A program made the position numbers and the translations under genes. From Phytopythium helicoides (lineage: Eukaryota > Oomycota > Peronosporomycetes > Pythiales > Pythiaceae), in assembly GCA_024867545.1 (NCBI GenBank), contig JANFNE010000017.1, forward strand, positions 273,001-337,000: DNA of 64,000 nucleotides, written 5' to 3'. The notes beneath the pieces were generated by a model. The model was not told the DNA's origin and did not search any database. It saw only the letters and a list, made by a program, of their open reading frames with translations. Shown piece by piece: positions 21,537 through 33,000 of this stretch (its first letter is position 1; every line of letters starts with the position of its first letter).

Positions 21537-23812
21537 GTCGTGGTGCTTGGCGAAAGAGGTTTAACAACTGGCGGCCCGTCTCCTGCCGACTGTCAGGCCC
21601 GGCCGACCGACACGGCGTGCAGCTCGTGGTCGATTGCGGAATGGCCTCGGCACCAACTGATCGATCGCCCAGCTGGGGTCGCAGGGTGACCGTGACGCAC
21701 TCTATGCAAGCAGTCGACGGCCCCGCGAGGTCTCTGCACGCTCGCACAGGGAAAAGGTGACGTCTAAACAGATCTCGGGAGCGCGATTACTGTACTGGTG
21801 GACCCGTTGCAACGCGCTCCGAACGGCGGAGACCATCACCAGACCCATCAGCAGCTCCATCAGCGGACTCTTTCGTGTCCGTGCCGCCGACCACAGCCCC
21901 GGTCTCCAGACCTCGAGGCCTTTAGAGACCCGACCGCATAGAGGTCTCCGCTGAGCTCCAGAGATCCGGCGAGAGATGTGAGGAAAAGCAGGCGGGCGTG
22001 CCGGCCAACGCCGGTGCTGGCAGGAAGCAAACGCAATGCTGGACAAGTGCAATGGAGTATGTGACAGACCCGGCGTGATGCGTGATGACCAGCTGGTTCA
22101 AGTCGAATCGAATTTCACAACTTGGCGCACAGTTTTGGCCGGATGTTGGCGGATTTTGCCACTGTAACGACAGGGAATGTGCAGGAGATGCACATTTTGT
22201 GCGATGTTTGGTGGCGGCGAGATGGAGGTGCAAATCGCGACCTCGCTCCCCTCCCCTCGGAAGCCAAGCTGCTGTTTGGGTTGACGTTGTTCGAGCAGTT
22301 TGCACCCATGTGTGCAACCCTCAAGAGGACGACCGAGGAGAAGTCCGTCTGGCAGCACCACAGATCTTGCATTGCGCTCAACGATGGGGAAGGCGTCGTT
22401 CCCATCGCAGGACTGGCGACGAGGATGTTGGTCCGACCTAGCTCATTTTGCTGCTGGCTCAAGTTAGCGTCAATTGACGGAGATGCCATTGCATGGAGTG
22501 GTAATATCCTTGACGCGCTAACGACACCTGGCCATTTTCATTCCAACACTTTTCGATGCGAGTTTTTGGACACTTGTGCACAATGGATAGAATCACTCTT
22601 GTGTGAGATCAGCCAAGCAAGTAAGAAAGAGAGAGAGAGAGAGAAGGCAAATCGCGTTCTGGTTTCTTCCTCAAGAGCACCGAGATCCAGCCGCGTCAGC
22701 GCTTTCAAAGCGTTGTGGACACACCTGCTCTTCCTGAAGTGCGGGTCGACTCATCGAAAAGAACAACTCATTTTGAATTACCGATCACCCTCCCTCATCC
22801 TCCGTTAGGCAGGCGTTGTTGACCCGGTCCTGCTGCTCAGCGAGATATGCTTGAGCAAGTGTGCGTGTGGTTGCCGGCTTCAACATGAAAGATTTGCCTC
22901 TCGCGTGATTTGAAAGTAAGTGCCTCTATGACAAAATGTGTTTGCAAAACACATTTTTGTGCACTATGTCCGCTTTCTCGTCGCACTCAACATCATCTCG
23001 GTGATTAAGGCTGGCAAATCGCTATTCATCCTCTCCTGATGGTGGGGTGTGCTTCAACGACGGCCACTACATCTCTGGATAGTCGTGTTCAAACCACACG
23101 AGCGAGCTCGCTTTCGGAGGAGAAGTTGATGCTCGATGGTGAACTCACTCGAGCCCCCGAATCTGGCACGTTACGCCATGGATTCGCCGCACTCGATTGG
23201 CATTGCACACGCAGATCTCTCATTTCTGCGGTTGCTTCTGCTGGGTGAGATTAGGATACGCATCAACGGACTCTCGCACGATCTGATGCTCTCTAGCCTC
23301 GAGGAGACACTCATCGGGAGTGCACCCCCGCTCAAGGGAACCGAGAGAGAGAAAGAGAGCCCTCGGGTGATATCTAAGCGACCGCGAAGCAGAGCAAGCA
23401 GAGGCAATCTGGTTCGTACCCCCTCGAACCCCTGAATGCGCCGCGAAAGTTGTCGGTGCACCACCACTCGCTTGGCAATCCAGGCCACACTTTGAGCACA
23501 CTTGACTTCGACGCATCCAGAACCGGTGCATCCCTGTCTGTCGACCTGATACTGAACTGTGCGTAAACTCGCTCGTTCCTCGCTCTCTCTGCTCAGACAA
23601 ACGTGCGTTCTAATTCAGAATGCCGACGTGTGCTATGCTTCCAAATCCATCGGCGGCATGGCCATCATGTGAAGCGTCCTTCAAAGAGCCCTGTGTCGTA
23701 TCGTTGATAGATGATTCCGAGAGTATGATGTGATTCTGGCGTTGCCAACGTAGATGCAGCAAAGGCAGGGCAAATGACTTGGATCCGTGGGTGTGATGCA
23801 AACGGTTTTAGA
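21537..23812. other. gene-poor stretch, no supported gene
   Basis: About 2.3 kb contain only one notable frame, 22143-22808 on the plus strand (about 220 codons), with no recognisable domain and a poor start. A GA microsatellite lies at about 22626-22645. Nothing indicates a known transposon. Confidence 0.5.
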
Positions 23813-24324
23813 AAAGCTCGGCCACCGAGTTGGCGACTTTCGCCTCGACACCATGGCGAAGGCTCACAACTTGTGTGAGTCATGGATGGGAAGAAGGAGT
23901 GAGAGCGGTCAAGCGAGGCACCCATCTCAGTCTCGCTGTTCCACTGAAGGAACCACGCCAAGCATCAATCACAGCCGTTTGATGCGACTGCATGGTTAGC
24001 GGAGAGCGGGTTGGCTGTGGGCAATCAAATGTTCAACTTCATTAGTACAGTAATTCTATCCGCCGAGATCGGCTGCAAGGTATCATTCAAACGGCGAAAT
24101 TACACTTGACCAACTCGTCACCGGATGTGGAGCTTCTTGGTGTTGCCAAGCAGGTGCTTGACGTCAAGGATATTCATGGTCGAGAGCGCATCCATGACAA
24201 CGTACTCGAGCAACCCTGACTCACTCTTGCCGTATTTCCCAGGGAGCGGCCTCGTCCACAAGCACAACGCGCCCGTACGTTGACTCGGCGAAGAACCGCA
24301 GCTTTTTGTCGAACAAGCTCTTGC
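23813..24324 (-). repeat. direct repeat, downstream copy (512 bp)
   Basis: This block is nearly identical to 26732-27242 in the same orientation. It covers the last part of the membrane protein gene and about 300 bp of its 3' flank. The main difference is one extra base near 24241, which breaks the frame here but not in the other copy. The two copies bracket the full-length gene. Confidence 0.9.
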
Positions 24325-26592
24325 TGTCCGTACTCGGCAAGTCGTTAGCTGTGTTGGTGGTATCATCGCCTCTGAATCCCGACTGAGTCGTCGTGTTGTC
24401 TTGCTTGTCTGACATTGCAGGGGCGTATTTAGCGCTGACTTTGGACGTCGCCACACTTCGTCCACTCTGGAGTAACAACAATCCCATCGATGCGGCCTTT
24501 TTGGGGCGATATCGATGAGGTTGAGGCGGTGTCAAGAACCCATTGCCGTAAAACAGGTAGTCGGCGGCAAGCGTGAACCATCCACTTGGGCCAGACTGGA
24601 ACATTTGCTGGATCACACAGCCAATCGAGCAGTTCGTCGTCGCGATTTCATCTTCGACAAGCGAGTCGTCGAATGGGTCAATACCGAGAGACTGGATGAC
24701 GGTGAATACGTCCCAGCCAATAAACACGTATCGGCGCTGGATAAGACGCAACAGATTGTTGTTGGCGACAAACCGGTACTTGGTAAATAGCATGACCAAC
24801 CCACAGAAGCTACCACAGAGCAGCAGGATGCACATGAGCACTGTGAAGTCGCACATAATCTCGTTCTGCCAGAAACCCATGATATCAGGTGCACCACCAA
24901 ACACTCCTCGGCTAGGATTTGGTGCATTCACCATGAAGGAGGTGCTGCCACGATATTTGAGAAGCATGTACATCAGGAAGCAAAGCAACAAACTGTACAC
25001 CTTGTAGCTGAGAAAGAGAGCACTTCCGTCCAAATACCACTCGAGTTTCTGTCGCGTTTCGGAACGAATCAGCTTGAGTGCCTTGAGCGATCGAATTCCA
25101 ACCTTTGAGGGCGAGTCGCACGATCGAGTGAACAAAACACATGAGCCACGTGAGTCGAGTGATCGCTGAAGCGATGAATACAAAGTTGTCGACAGTAACA
25201 TGCATGCTGAGCATCCACGTCCCCATTTCATATACGCTATAAGTCGTTCGGATACTTACGAGCGCATCCAGCATGCTTAGAATCATGTACAGCCAGTGGT
25301 TGATCCAGACGTCGGAAGCCATAACGACCTTGCCTTTGAACGGGATCAATGCTGTCTCGTCATCGGCTGCAAGCGTAGAGGTCCACATAAATGGAAGAAT
25401 AAATCGAAGGTATCGTCTAAGACCACCAAATCGTAGTCCAGACGGAACATACACGACAACCTTGAGCTGAATGATCGTGTTGAAGAGTCCACGAGCGATC
25501 AGGATGAGCGTCACGATACCATACGCGTAAGCCACAAACATCGTAAACCAGCTAGTGTTGTCGATAGCCACCTTGACCTCAGCTTTTTGATCAACTGGTT
25601 CTGTCTGGAAGAGTCCATATACCTTATCATCGTTGATGAGTCGAGGTACTGCAAGGCAATTGCTCGTCTCAAACTGAACGTGATAGCTGCCACCAGCCCA
25701 AAACGATTGTTGCACCAGTAAATCAGTGATGTAGTTGAATTCTTCGTCTGGGCGGCCGATGCAGCGCATAAATGGTTTGCCCACGACACCGAAATCTCCT
25801 CTAACGCCGCTCTGGATTACTCGATTTTTCATGAGATCATCGAAGTTGTCGAGCATGTATCGATAGCAGCCATCCGTCGAGTTGCTGTTCGTCTCAATGC
25901 ATTCGTCATACCAGCTAGGCGTAAAGTTTATGATATCGCACTTTGGTGCCGAGATGCTGTGAAAGTAATACTGCACTCGACGAGCACCTTTACCCCAGAA
26001 GTCGTCAAAATAGAGAGCAGCGTGTGTCACATTGATCGAGTTGACGCGCATGCATGTGCTGCGATCCTCACCTAAGTTGTCAGGGACTCCGCGTCGGTGC
26101 TGTAAAGAATCGGAAGTTCTGGCCGACATACGTCAGGTTGGTCAACTTGTCCAAGTCGAGTAGGTCATCTCGTACAAGCCGATAGTTGATTCGCCCTTCA
26201 TTCAACCGCGCACGGATTTCGTCGTAGCGGCCAGTCACAAACACAATAATGGGGTTTTCTCGAAGGCCAGTAAACAAGGTAAGCGCTGCTGACGCGAGGT
26301 TGACGAGAAACACGACCGCTTGCCGGAGCGGAAGACGGGTGAGGTCCGTCCCCATATTGTTGTTGTGTTGTTGCTTGGTGGTCTGTAGCCGCGTGAAACT
26401 ATCGAAAATTGGAAGTGAGTGGTTATTTGCTTGGACTTTTTTTTTGGTTGCTATTGACAAGGCGTCGTCAGCCAAAGAGTTCGCAAATTTGGAACCTGTT
26501 TTTGTGCTGCGACCAACGGCAAAAGTGCAGACAAGAGAGGACTTGATTGTCGTTGCGTTTCGGAATCTCAGCCGCCCGCCACTGGAAGGCAT
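24118..26592 (-). CDS. multi-pass membrane protein, frame interrupted
   Basis: Four open segments in successive +1 frames (changes near 26085, 25100 and 24241) read as one protein of about 820 residues. The start is the ATG at 26592 (MPSSGGRLRF); an upstream TTG is ignored. A first membrane helix (AVVFLVNLASAALTLFTGL) is followed by a long non-cytosolic domain with several N-glycosylation sequons and conserved-looking cysteines. About five further helices come next (including FVAYAYGIVTLILIARGLF, HWLYMILSMLDAL, LLLCFLMYMLL and LMCILLLCGSFCGLVMLF), then a cytosolic tail. One long luminal loop after helix 1 plus a helix bundle recalls polycystin/mucolipin topology, but I see no pore motif and do not assign a family. 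The last frame change is an extra base absent from the duplicated copy. Confidence 0.65.
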
Positions 26593-26731
26593 AGTATCAT
26601 CCAAATGTGACCTCAGCTACTTATCTATTTCAAGGGCTAGAAGATCGCATCCACGACAATAAAAGGAAACAACTGCTCCGTGTTGCAAGCTATTATGGGG
26701 GTGATCCAAACAGATTGGCGCGAAAAGGATG

Positions 26732-27242
26732 AAAGCTCGGCCACCGAGTTGGCGACTTTCGCCTCGACACCATGGCGAAGGCTCACAACTTGTGTGAGTC
26801 ATGGATGGGAAGAAGGAGTGAGAGCGGTCAAGCGAGGCACCCATCTCAGTCTCGCTGTTCCACTGAAGGTACCACGCCAAGCATCAATCACAGCCGTTTG
26901 ATGCGACTGCATGGTTAGCGGAGAGCGGGTTGGCTGTGGGCAATCAAATGTTCAACTTCATTAGTACAGTAATTCTATCCGCCGAGATCGGCTGCAAGGT
27001 ATCATTCAAACGGCGAAGTTACACTTGACCAACTCGTCACCGGATGTGGAGCTTCTTGGTGTTGCCAAGCAGGTGCTTGACGTCAAGGATATTCATGGTC
27101 GAGAGCGCATCCATGACAACGTACTCGAGCAACCCTGACTCACTCTTGCCGTACTTGCCGGGAGCGGCTTCGTCCACAAGCACAACGCGACCGTACGTTG
27201 ACTCGGCGAAGAACCGCAGCTTCTTGTCGAACAAGCTCTTGC
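26732..27242 (-). repeat. direct repeat, upstream copy (511 bp)
   Basis: This is the partner of the block at 23813-24324. It contains the undamaged 3' coding end (LFDKKLRFFAES through TKKLHIR) of a second copy of the membrane protein gene plus the shared 3' flank. Confidence 0.9.
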
Positions 27243-27338
27243 CTGCGTGATTGTATTTGAGGAGTATGGCCTTGGAAGGCACAACTGTGACCTCAGCAAT
27301 TTTGAGGCCTAGAAGATAGCATCCACGTCAAGTCCAAC
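27037..27338 (-). pseudogene. internally deleted remnant of the membrane protein gene
   Basis: The 3' 200 bp match the end of the gene at 24118-26592, and the 5' 68 bp (27271-27338) match its start region around 26583-26658. About 2.2 kb of the middle is missing. The ATG of the intact copy is GTG here (27282-27280), followed by the same Pro-Ser codons and then unrelated residues into LFDKKLRF. The remaining 81-codon frame has no start and no membrane helices. It is a relic of a tandem duplication followed by internal deletion. Confidence 0.8.
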
Positions 27339-27385
27339 AAAGCATAAATGTGTAAGGCTTGTTCTCAACATCCGATCTTGTATAT

Positions 27386-28825
27386 CTATAGTGAATCACG
27401 TCGGATCGTCGGGTCCTTATGCTCATCGTAGTCGCGCGGCAGGTAATCCACGTGCACAAACGCGCGCTCCACGCAGTCAAGCTCCTCGACGCGTTTCTGG
27501 AGACTAAGACTAATGTCATGTGCCTCACGCACTCGCATGTTCTCTGGTAGAATAACCTCAAGCTCGACGAGGTAATTGTTACCAAAGTGGTAAGCGCGAA
27601 CGATGTCGGCCTTCATCAACGGATGATGCATGTCTGCCAGCCTCCGCACTTCATCGATGAACTCTTGGTTAGCCTCTACGATAAACAAGTGGCAGAAGAG
27701 TCAGCGAATGGGTGACCACTTGAGAGAGCATACCCCCAACAACACGTACGGAGGCCAACGAGTCGCTCAACCTGCTCCTTCCCAGTCTCTAACCAGCTCA
27801 CAGCGATGTAGATAGAGATGGCGATTGCACCGGCCGGATCGAGGAACCACAAACTACTATGCCAGTTGGCGAGAAAGGCCGCAACAATCGCAATCGAATT
27901 GCTGAAGACGTCGTTGCGGTGGTCCTGCAACACAAATTGAAATGAATTGTCAAGGGTGCATCAGCAAGCACACTCGATATATGCTGCGAACCTGAGCGAG
28001 TGCATCTGCGGATGGCGATAGGGACGCGATGCGGTGGCAAATAAACCACAACACGAGTTTGGTGGCGATTGCAGCGAGCAGCACGGCCAGCGTGATCCGA
28101 GAGATGTCCATCTCTGGGAGCTTTCCCTCGCACCCGGCGACGAGCGTCTCCACCGACTTTTGGATGACCTCAATAGCTTCAATCCATGGTTCTCGTCAGT
28201 GCTTAACCTGCTCGGGCAGCAACAAAGGTCACTGGCATCCCACCTGCCATGCCCATCAGCGTGGCCGATATGATGACGGCGATGGGCTCGAGTCGCCGCC
28301 GTCCCGCCGGGTACTTGACGTCCTTGGTGTGCATGCGCTTGTCCGAGTACCAGAAGAGCGCCTGCGAGGCGAGATCCAGGATCGAGTCCACAAGCGACGA
28401 GAGCACCGCGAGCGAGCCGCTACTGTACGCGGCGTACGTCTTGGCCACCGCGAGCACCTGCCGCACCGCAGTCAGTCCTCGTGTCCGTTCACCCCTTCCC
28501 CCTTCCAGCACCAGCGAGCGCGCACAATGTTGACGGCGAGCGACGAGTTGATGGCGAGCTGCACCTGGTGCGAGAGCGAGCGCGGCGCGCTGCTCTCCGT
28601 GAACAGGTCGTCCTGGTGCGGGAAGAAGGCGTGCGCGAGCGGCGAGCGGTGCGCGGCGGCCCCGCCGTCGTCCTGACTCACGAGCGAGCGCACGCGCTGG
28701 TGGATGGCGCCGTAGTCGACGTTCTTGGCCTCCGCGGGGCTCAACAACGCGTCAGGGGGACGCCAAAGGCGACTGGTGCCCACCGTCGTGGGCAGCGAGG
28801 AGCCCCGGAGCAGCGTGGACGGCAT
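27386..28825 (-). CDS. cation diffusion facilitator, Mn-CDF type metal transporter
   Basis: Five exons (28526-28825, 28244-28457, 27992-28176, 27750-27924, 27386-27675) give 387 residues. After a 90-residue cytosolic N-terminus the six CDF helices follow. The transport site shows Asp124-x3-Asp128 in helix 2 (SLVDSILDLAS) and Asp234-x3-Asp238 in helix 5 (DHRNDV). This DxxxD/DxxxD pairing marks manganese-type CDFs (plant MTP8-11 group) rather than zinc types, which carry HxxxD. The C-terminal metallochaperone-like domain is present (IVRAYHFGNNYLVELEVILP, AFVHVDYLPRDY). It is predicted to move Mn2+ out of the cytosol into an acidic or secretory compartment in exchange for protons. All four introns are 67-74 nt. 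Confidence 0.93.
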
Positions 28826-29003
28826 GCGGATTGTGGCCGGTCTCGGCAGTATCTGAAGTGGCGCTGCTTGGCGTGGTGACCGCTCGTTAAGCTACTCTAT
28901 ATCAGTGCATTTCAGGTTTAAAAGAGGTATAGTACTGGTATAGAAGGGGAAACGTGACGGCGCGGAAAGCGCCTCATTCGGAGAAAGGACGACTGGAGGG
29001 GAC

Positions 29004-29952
29004 ATGTTCGTGCTCACGCGGCTGTCGGACGTGGTGCCGGTGGCGCCCGAGCTGTTCGACGGCGACTACGAGCGCGTGCTGGTGGAAGAGATCGACCGCA
29101 AGTACGCTAACAAGGTGGTGGCGGACGTGGGGCTCTGCGTGGCGCTCTACGACCTCGTGAGCGTCGGCGACGCCTTCATCCACCCGTCGGACGGCACGTC
29201 GCACTCGCACGTCGAGTTCCGCATGGTCGTCTTCCGCCCGTTCGTCGGCGAGGTGCTCAAGGGACGCATCGTCAGCTGCACCGAGGAGCACATCCGCGTC
29301 TCGATGGACTTTGTGCAGGACATTATCATCCCTTCCTACGCGCTGCAGACGCCTTCCTACTTGTGCGTCTGTCGGCCAGTGGAAAATGCAACATTTGAGC
29401 AGCCTGATCAGCTAACTTGTTGGGGTCTGGTGCGCAGCGACACGGCGGAGCGCCTCTGGGTGTGGAAGTACTCCGAGTCGCAGGGTGAGTACATGGACAG
29501 GAAGCTTTTCATGGAGCAGAAGAGCACGACCTAACGCTCTTGCCACCAACCGCGCGCAGAGAAATTCTACATGGACCTCCATGAGGAGATCCGCTTCCGT
29601 GTCACCAACATCAACTTTACGCGCGTCACCAAGACTGCCAAGGGTGCGTTGGCGGCGTGCTGTCGTGCTACTGGCGCTCTACCACGGTCTAATGGAATCT
29701 CGAGCAGGCATTCAGGCGACGACGACCGAGGCGAGCGACAAGACCGAGAAGGAGGCGCTCGCGCGCCGGCGGTCGTCCAGCGTCGACCTGTCAGAGAGCG
29801 ACCCGACGCCGTCGGCCATTCACATTCTGGTGCGTGTCTGCTCTAGCAGTTCATTTTCCAATGGCAGACCAATTTCCTGACTTTGCTTTCCGAACGAATA
29901 GGGCACCATTGACGAGGACGGGCTGGGACTCACGTCGTGGTGGGTCAACTAG
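29004..29952 (+). CDS. POLR3H: DNA-directed RNA polymerase III subunit RPC8 (Rpc25/POLR3H)
   Basis: Five exons (29004-29362, 29438-29484, 29560-29643, 29708-29829, 29902-29952) encode 220 residues. The N-terminal Rpb7-like domain starts with the hallmark MFVLTRLSDVVPV and contains KYANKVVADVGLCVALYDL; an S1-like OB fold follows (FRPFVGEVLKGRIVSC, GVHVSMDFV-like). The closing DEDGLGLTSWW matches the RPC8 C-terminus and separates it from Pol II RPB7. It forms the Pol III stalk with RPC9 and is needed for initiation on tRNA and 5S genes. The start codons of this gene and the CDF transporter lie 178 bp apart, so they share a divergent promoter. The next gene begins 58 bp downstream. Confidence 0.93.
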
Positions 29953-30010
29953 GCACTGATAGCCATCAAATGTAAAACTGCTAATAGAGGAAACGGCTGC
30001 GGCCCCTTGC

Positions 30011-33000
30011 ATGCGAACCGTCGTGGTTCTGACAAAAGTGGGGAGATCATCATTGGATACATTGCCGAATGGCAGAGAGATGGCGCTAAGGGCTCAAGCA
30101 GAGGTAAACCTGGTGCAAGCACTCAATCAGAACAAAGCACGCTCGGCTTCTGTGTACCTCAAGGAGCAACAGCGGCTTGTCAGCGATGAAAGCAGCGATC
30201 GTGATGGTGGAGAAGAGTATGCCAAACCTACGAAATTCAAAGCCAACCCAGCAACGGAGCAGGAAGTTCTAGTCGCAGAAGTTCGACAACTTGAACATCA
30301 TGTGACTGGAAGTCGCCATTATCATTCACAAGATCCAGCCGACAGCGACGAATTCAGCCAGATCACGCAGAATGCGTTGCGCCGACGAGATGCACACATG
30401 ACGAAGCTCGCAGAGTACGAAAGTGCAGTAAAGGATATCAGCGAGCACGTCGAAGTTGAGCTGATTGCGGCATCAGATCGTGTGAAAGAGGCACTTTCGG
30501 ACACGGATGCTCAGCTAGCGAATATCGAGAACGAGGAGCTGCGATCTCGAGAGCGGCTGTTGAAGGCAGACAAACACGAAATCGCAGTGGCGTGGGATCG
30601 TATGGAGTTCGCTGACAAAGCATCGTACGCGCGTGATTGCCGGCTTTGCTAATGAACTTGAGCGTATTGAAACAGCGAGAGTGGCTGAAATCCGCACGCA
30701 GCTTGAGCGACTGACGTATTGCCTCATGGAGATTGCCCATGCACTTGGGCCTGAAGTCGAGCGCATTATCGAAGGCGAAGCTCATGAAGTCAACGTTGTC
30801 GTGATTGCTAACCGCAAGGCATACGCTGATCTAGTAGCCCGAATGGCGACAGCCAATGTTGATGTGTTTGTGAGAAGCCGTCTTGTGTGGGAGCAAGCGC
30901 TAGATCGCTGGCGTGCACTACGCCACGCCCAAGCAATCGAGATATTCCAGCAAACATTAGAATCTCCGGTTTACAAGGACCCCGAAGACCGTCGGAGGAT
31001 CATGGTGACTATTCGAGAGTACCAGCAGCATACGCACGACGAGCAGCGACTGGCTGTCTTGAAGGAGCTGGAACACGCAAAAGCATCACTCACATCCGCG
31101 AAAGTGCAGCAAGTACTGGAGCGGTTGCAGCAAACACAACAGCAAGAAGAAGAAAGAAACCAGGCGTTCTTTTCTGATCTCTTGGCTGCACATGATGCTC
31201 GTGTGCAGGATGCACACCGGTTACAAGAATCTCTGCGGCTCGAGCTGCATGGGTTTGGTGCACTAGCTAAAGAGGGTGAGATCGAGCAGGCCAAACAAAT
31301 GCTAGATAGTCTGCTTGTCACCGAGGGGCCAGCCTTGGAAGATTTTTTCCGAATGGCTGGCGGACTGAAAAGTGACCTTGAAAGTATTGTAAAGCGACTA
31401 GAAATCTCGGAACTTATATACGAGCAGCACCTAGTGTCTCTCACTGCAATGGTGAGACTGTTGATCAGCGCTTTGCCACTTGAGGGCGTCATGGAAACTC
31501 AAGGCAAGGGAGCTGAGCGGCGAGCGATACAAATGACACTCGATAAGATTCGAAAGGCAGGCAAAGGGGATATCCCTGCACTACTTCCAGTGTTGCAGGC
31601 ACAATTGCAGGCTCTACTATCTCTCGAGGGTATGAGCGATCTGTTTCGAACCGAAGTTGATGCTCTTGCTGCTGAACTAGGAGCCATCATTCAAGACTGT
31701 GGTGTCAGCACAATATCAACAAGTGCTAGCACAGCTAAAGAGATTCCCTCAACTGCAACCTCATCTTCAACGAGGTCCGGAAGTCCGGGAAAGTCTGGCT
31801 CCGCGGGAGCAACATCGGTGTTGTTGACGCCATCGAATACGTCGAATACCAGACGCATGAGTTCGACTTTCTCCGCTGAGCTATCGCCTCAAGTGGATTT
31901 GCAGGCAGGTTCGACGGGTTCAAAGGCGCCTAGCCACACTTTTGTTTGTGTCGGAGTTGCCAAAGAGTATGCAAGAACACTTGGAATTCATTTGTAACCA
32001 ACTAGTTCTACAATCTGCCGCCAACAGTGTTGTTGATTCTGTGATTCACTCTGAGTGCGATCAACTCCTAGCGACGCAACAAGCCGAAGGAAAATATTTC
32101 TTGGGGGAAATTGGTAGGCGTATGGAGCACCAAAGCGCAAGTATCCACTCGCAGTGCGAGAAACTGGTCAATTTCCACTTGAATGTGATCACGACGGTTG
32201 AGCAAATTCGAGCACGAGCAAACTATGTCGACCTGAGCGTATTGGATCTTCTCGACACGCTTAAAGAAAAGAATGACGACACCATGAACATTATGGAGGA
32301 AAAATACTCTCAAGGCTGTGCTGCAGTCCGTCACGCTCCAGATCAGCACGAGCTTCATGCGAGTTTTCGCCGCTGCGCTGAGTTGCTTGCCGAAATGGAA
32401 CAGGAGTACAGAGCATACGAAGCCCGTGTGCGAGTCGCAAGCAAACATAACGTGGTGGCAGGAGATGCCCAACGACTTGTCTTCTTGCGGCAGTTAGCTA
32501 GTCAAGTCGGTTTGGTGGTTCCCGATCGTTTGGATCCGATTGATGAAATAGCATTGACTGACGTGGACACCTTCTTGAGCGTTAAATACGTCGAGGACAT
32601 TGTGAGTCCTCCACTACCAGCTGAGAGTACCGCCAGCGATGAAGATGGAAAAGGTACAGGACGTGAAAGCACGACAGACAACGAGGGGATCAGGTCACCT
32701 AGAGGGGAAGCCACAGTGGGGCGACCACGTACCGGCCAGGCAGAACCGCACCTTGCTATGGACGAGATGGAGATTTATCCGCTTCCATCTGGAAATGAGT
32801 TGCGTTGTTTGTTTTCGATTCATACCCTTGTTGAGCGTATTCTGGCTACAAGCGACCACGATGAAGATGAGCCAAGAGAAAGCGATGAAGGTGATGGAGC
32901 AAATGAATCTCAGAATGCACCACCAAGCCAACTCGATCCAAGGTCTCCGCGCCAAGATGTTGACGAAATCGGGACAAACGACAACCATACACCTCGACAA

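Noticed and set aside
22122..22808. Plus-strand open frame of 228 codons
   Set aside because: Begins with TTG, has no known motif, and includes a GA microsatellite translated as KEREREK. Treated as chance.
23665..23961. Pair of similar small frames (MAWFLQWNSETEMGAS, also at 26617-26880)
   Set aside because: Similarity is explained by the 511 bp duplication of the 3' flank; both begin inside the repeat and run into unrelated sequence.
25229..25251. Apparent 23 nt intron (gtaagtatcc to ttatag) in the membrane protein gene
   Set aside because: The sequence is open and in frame as VSIRTTYS; removing it would shift the frame.
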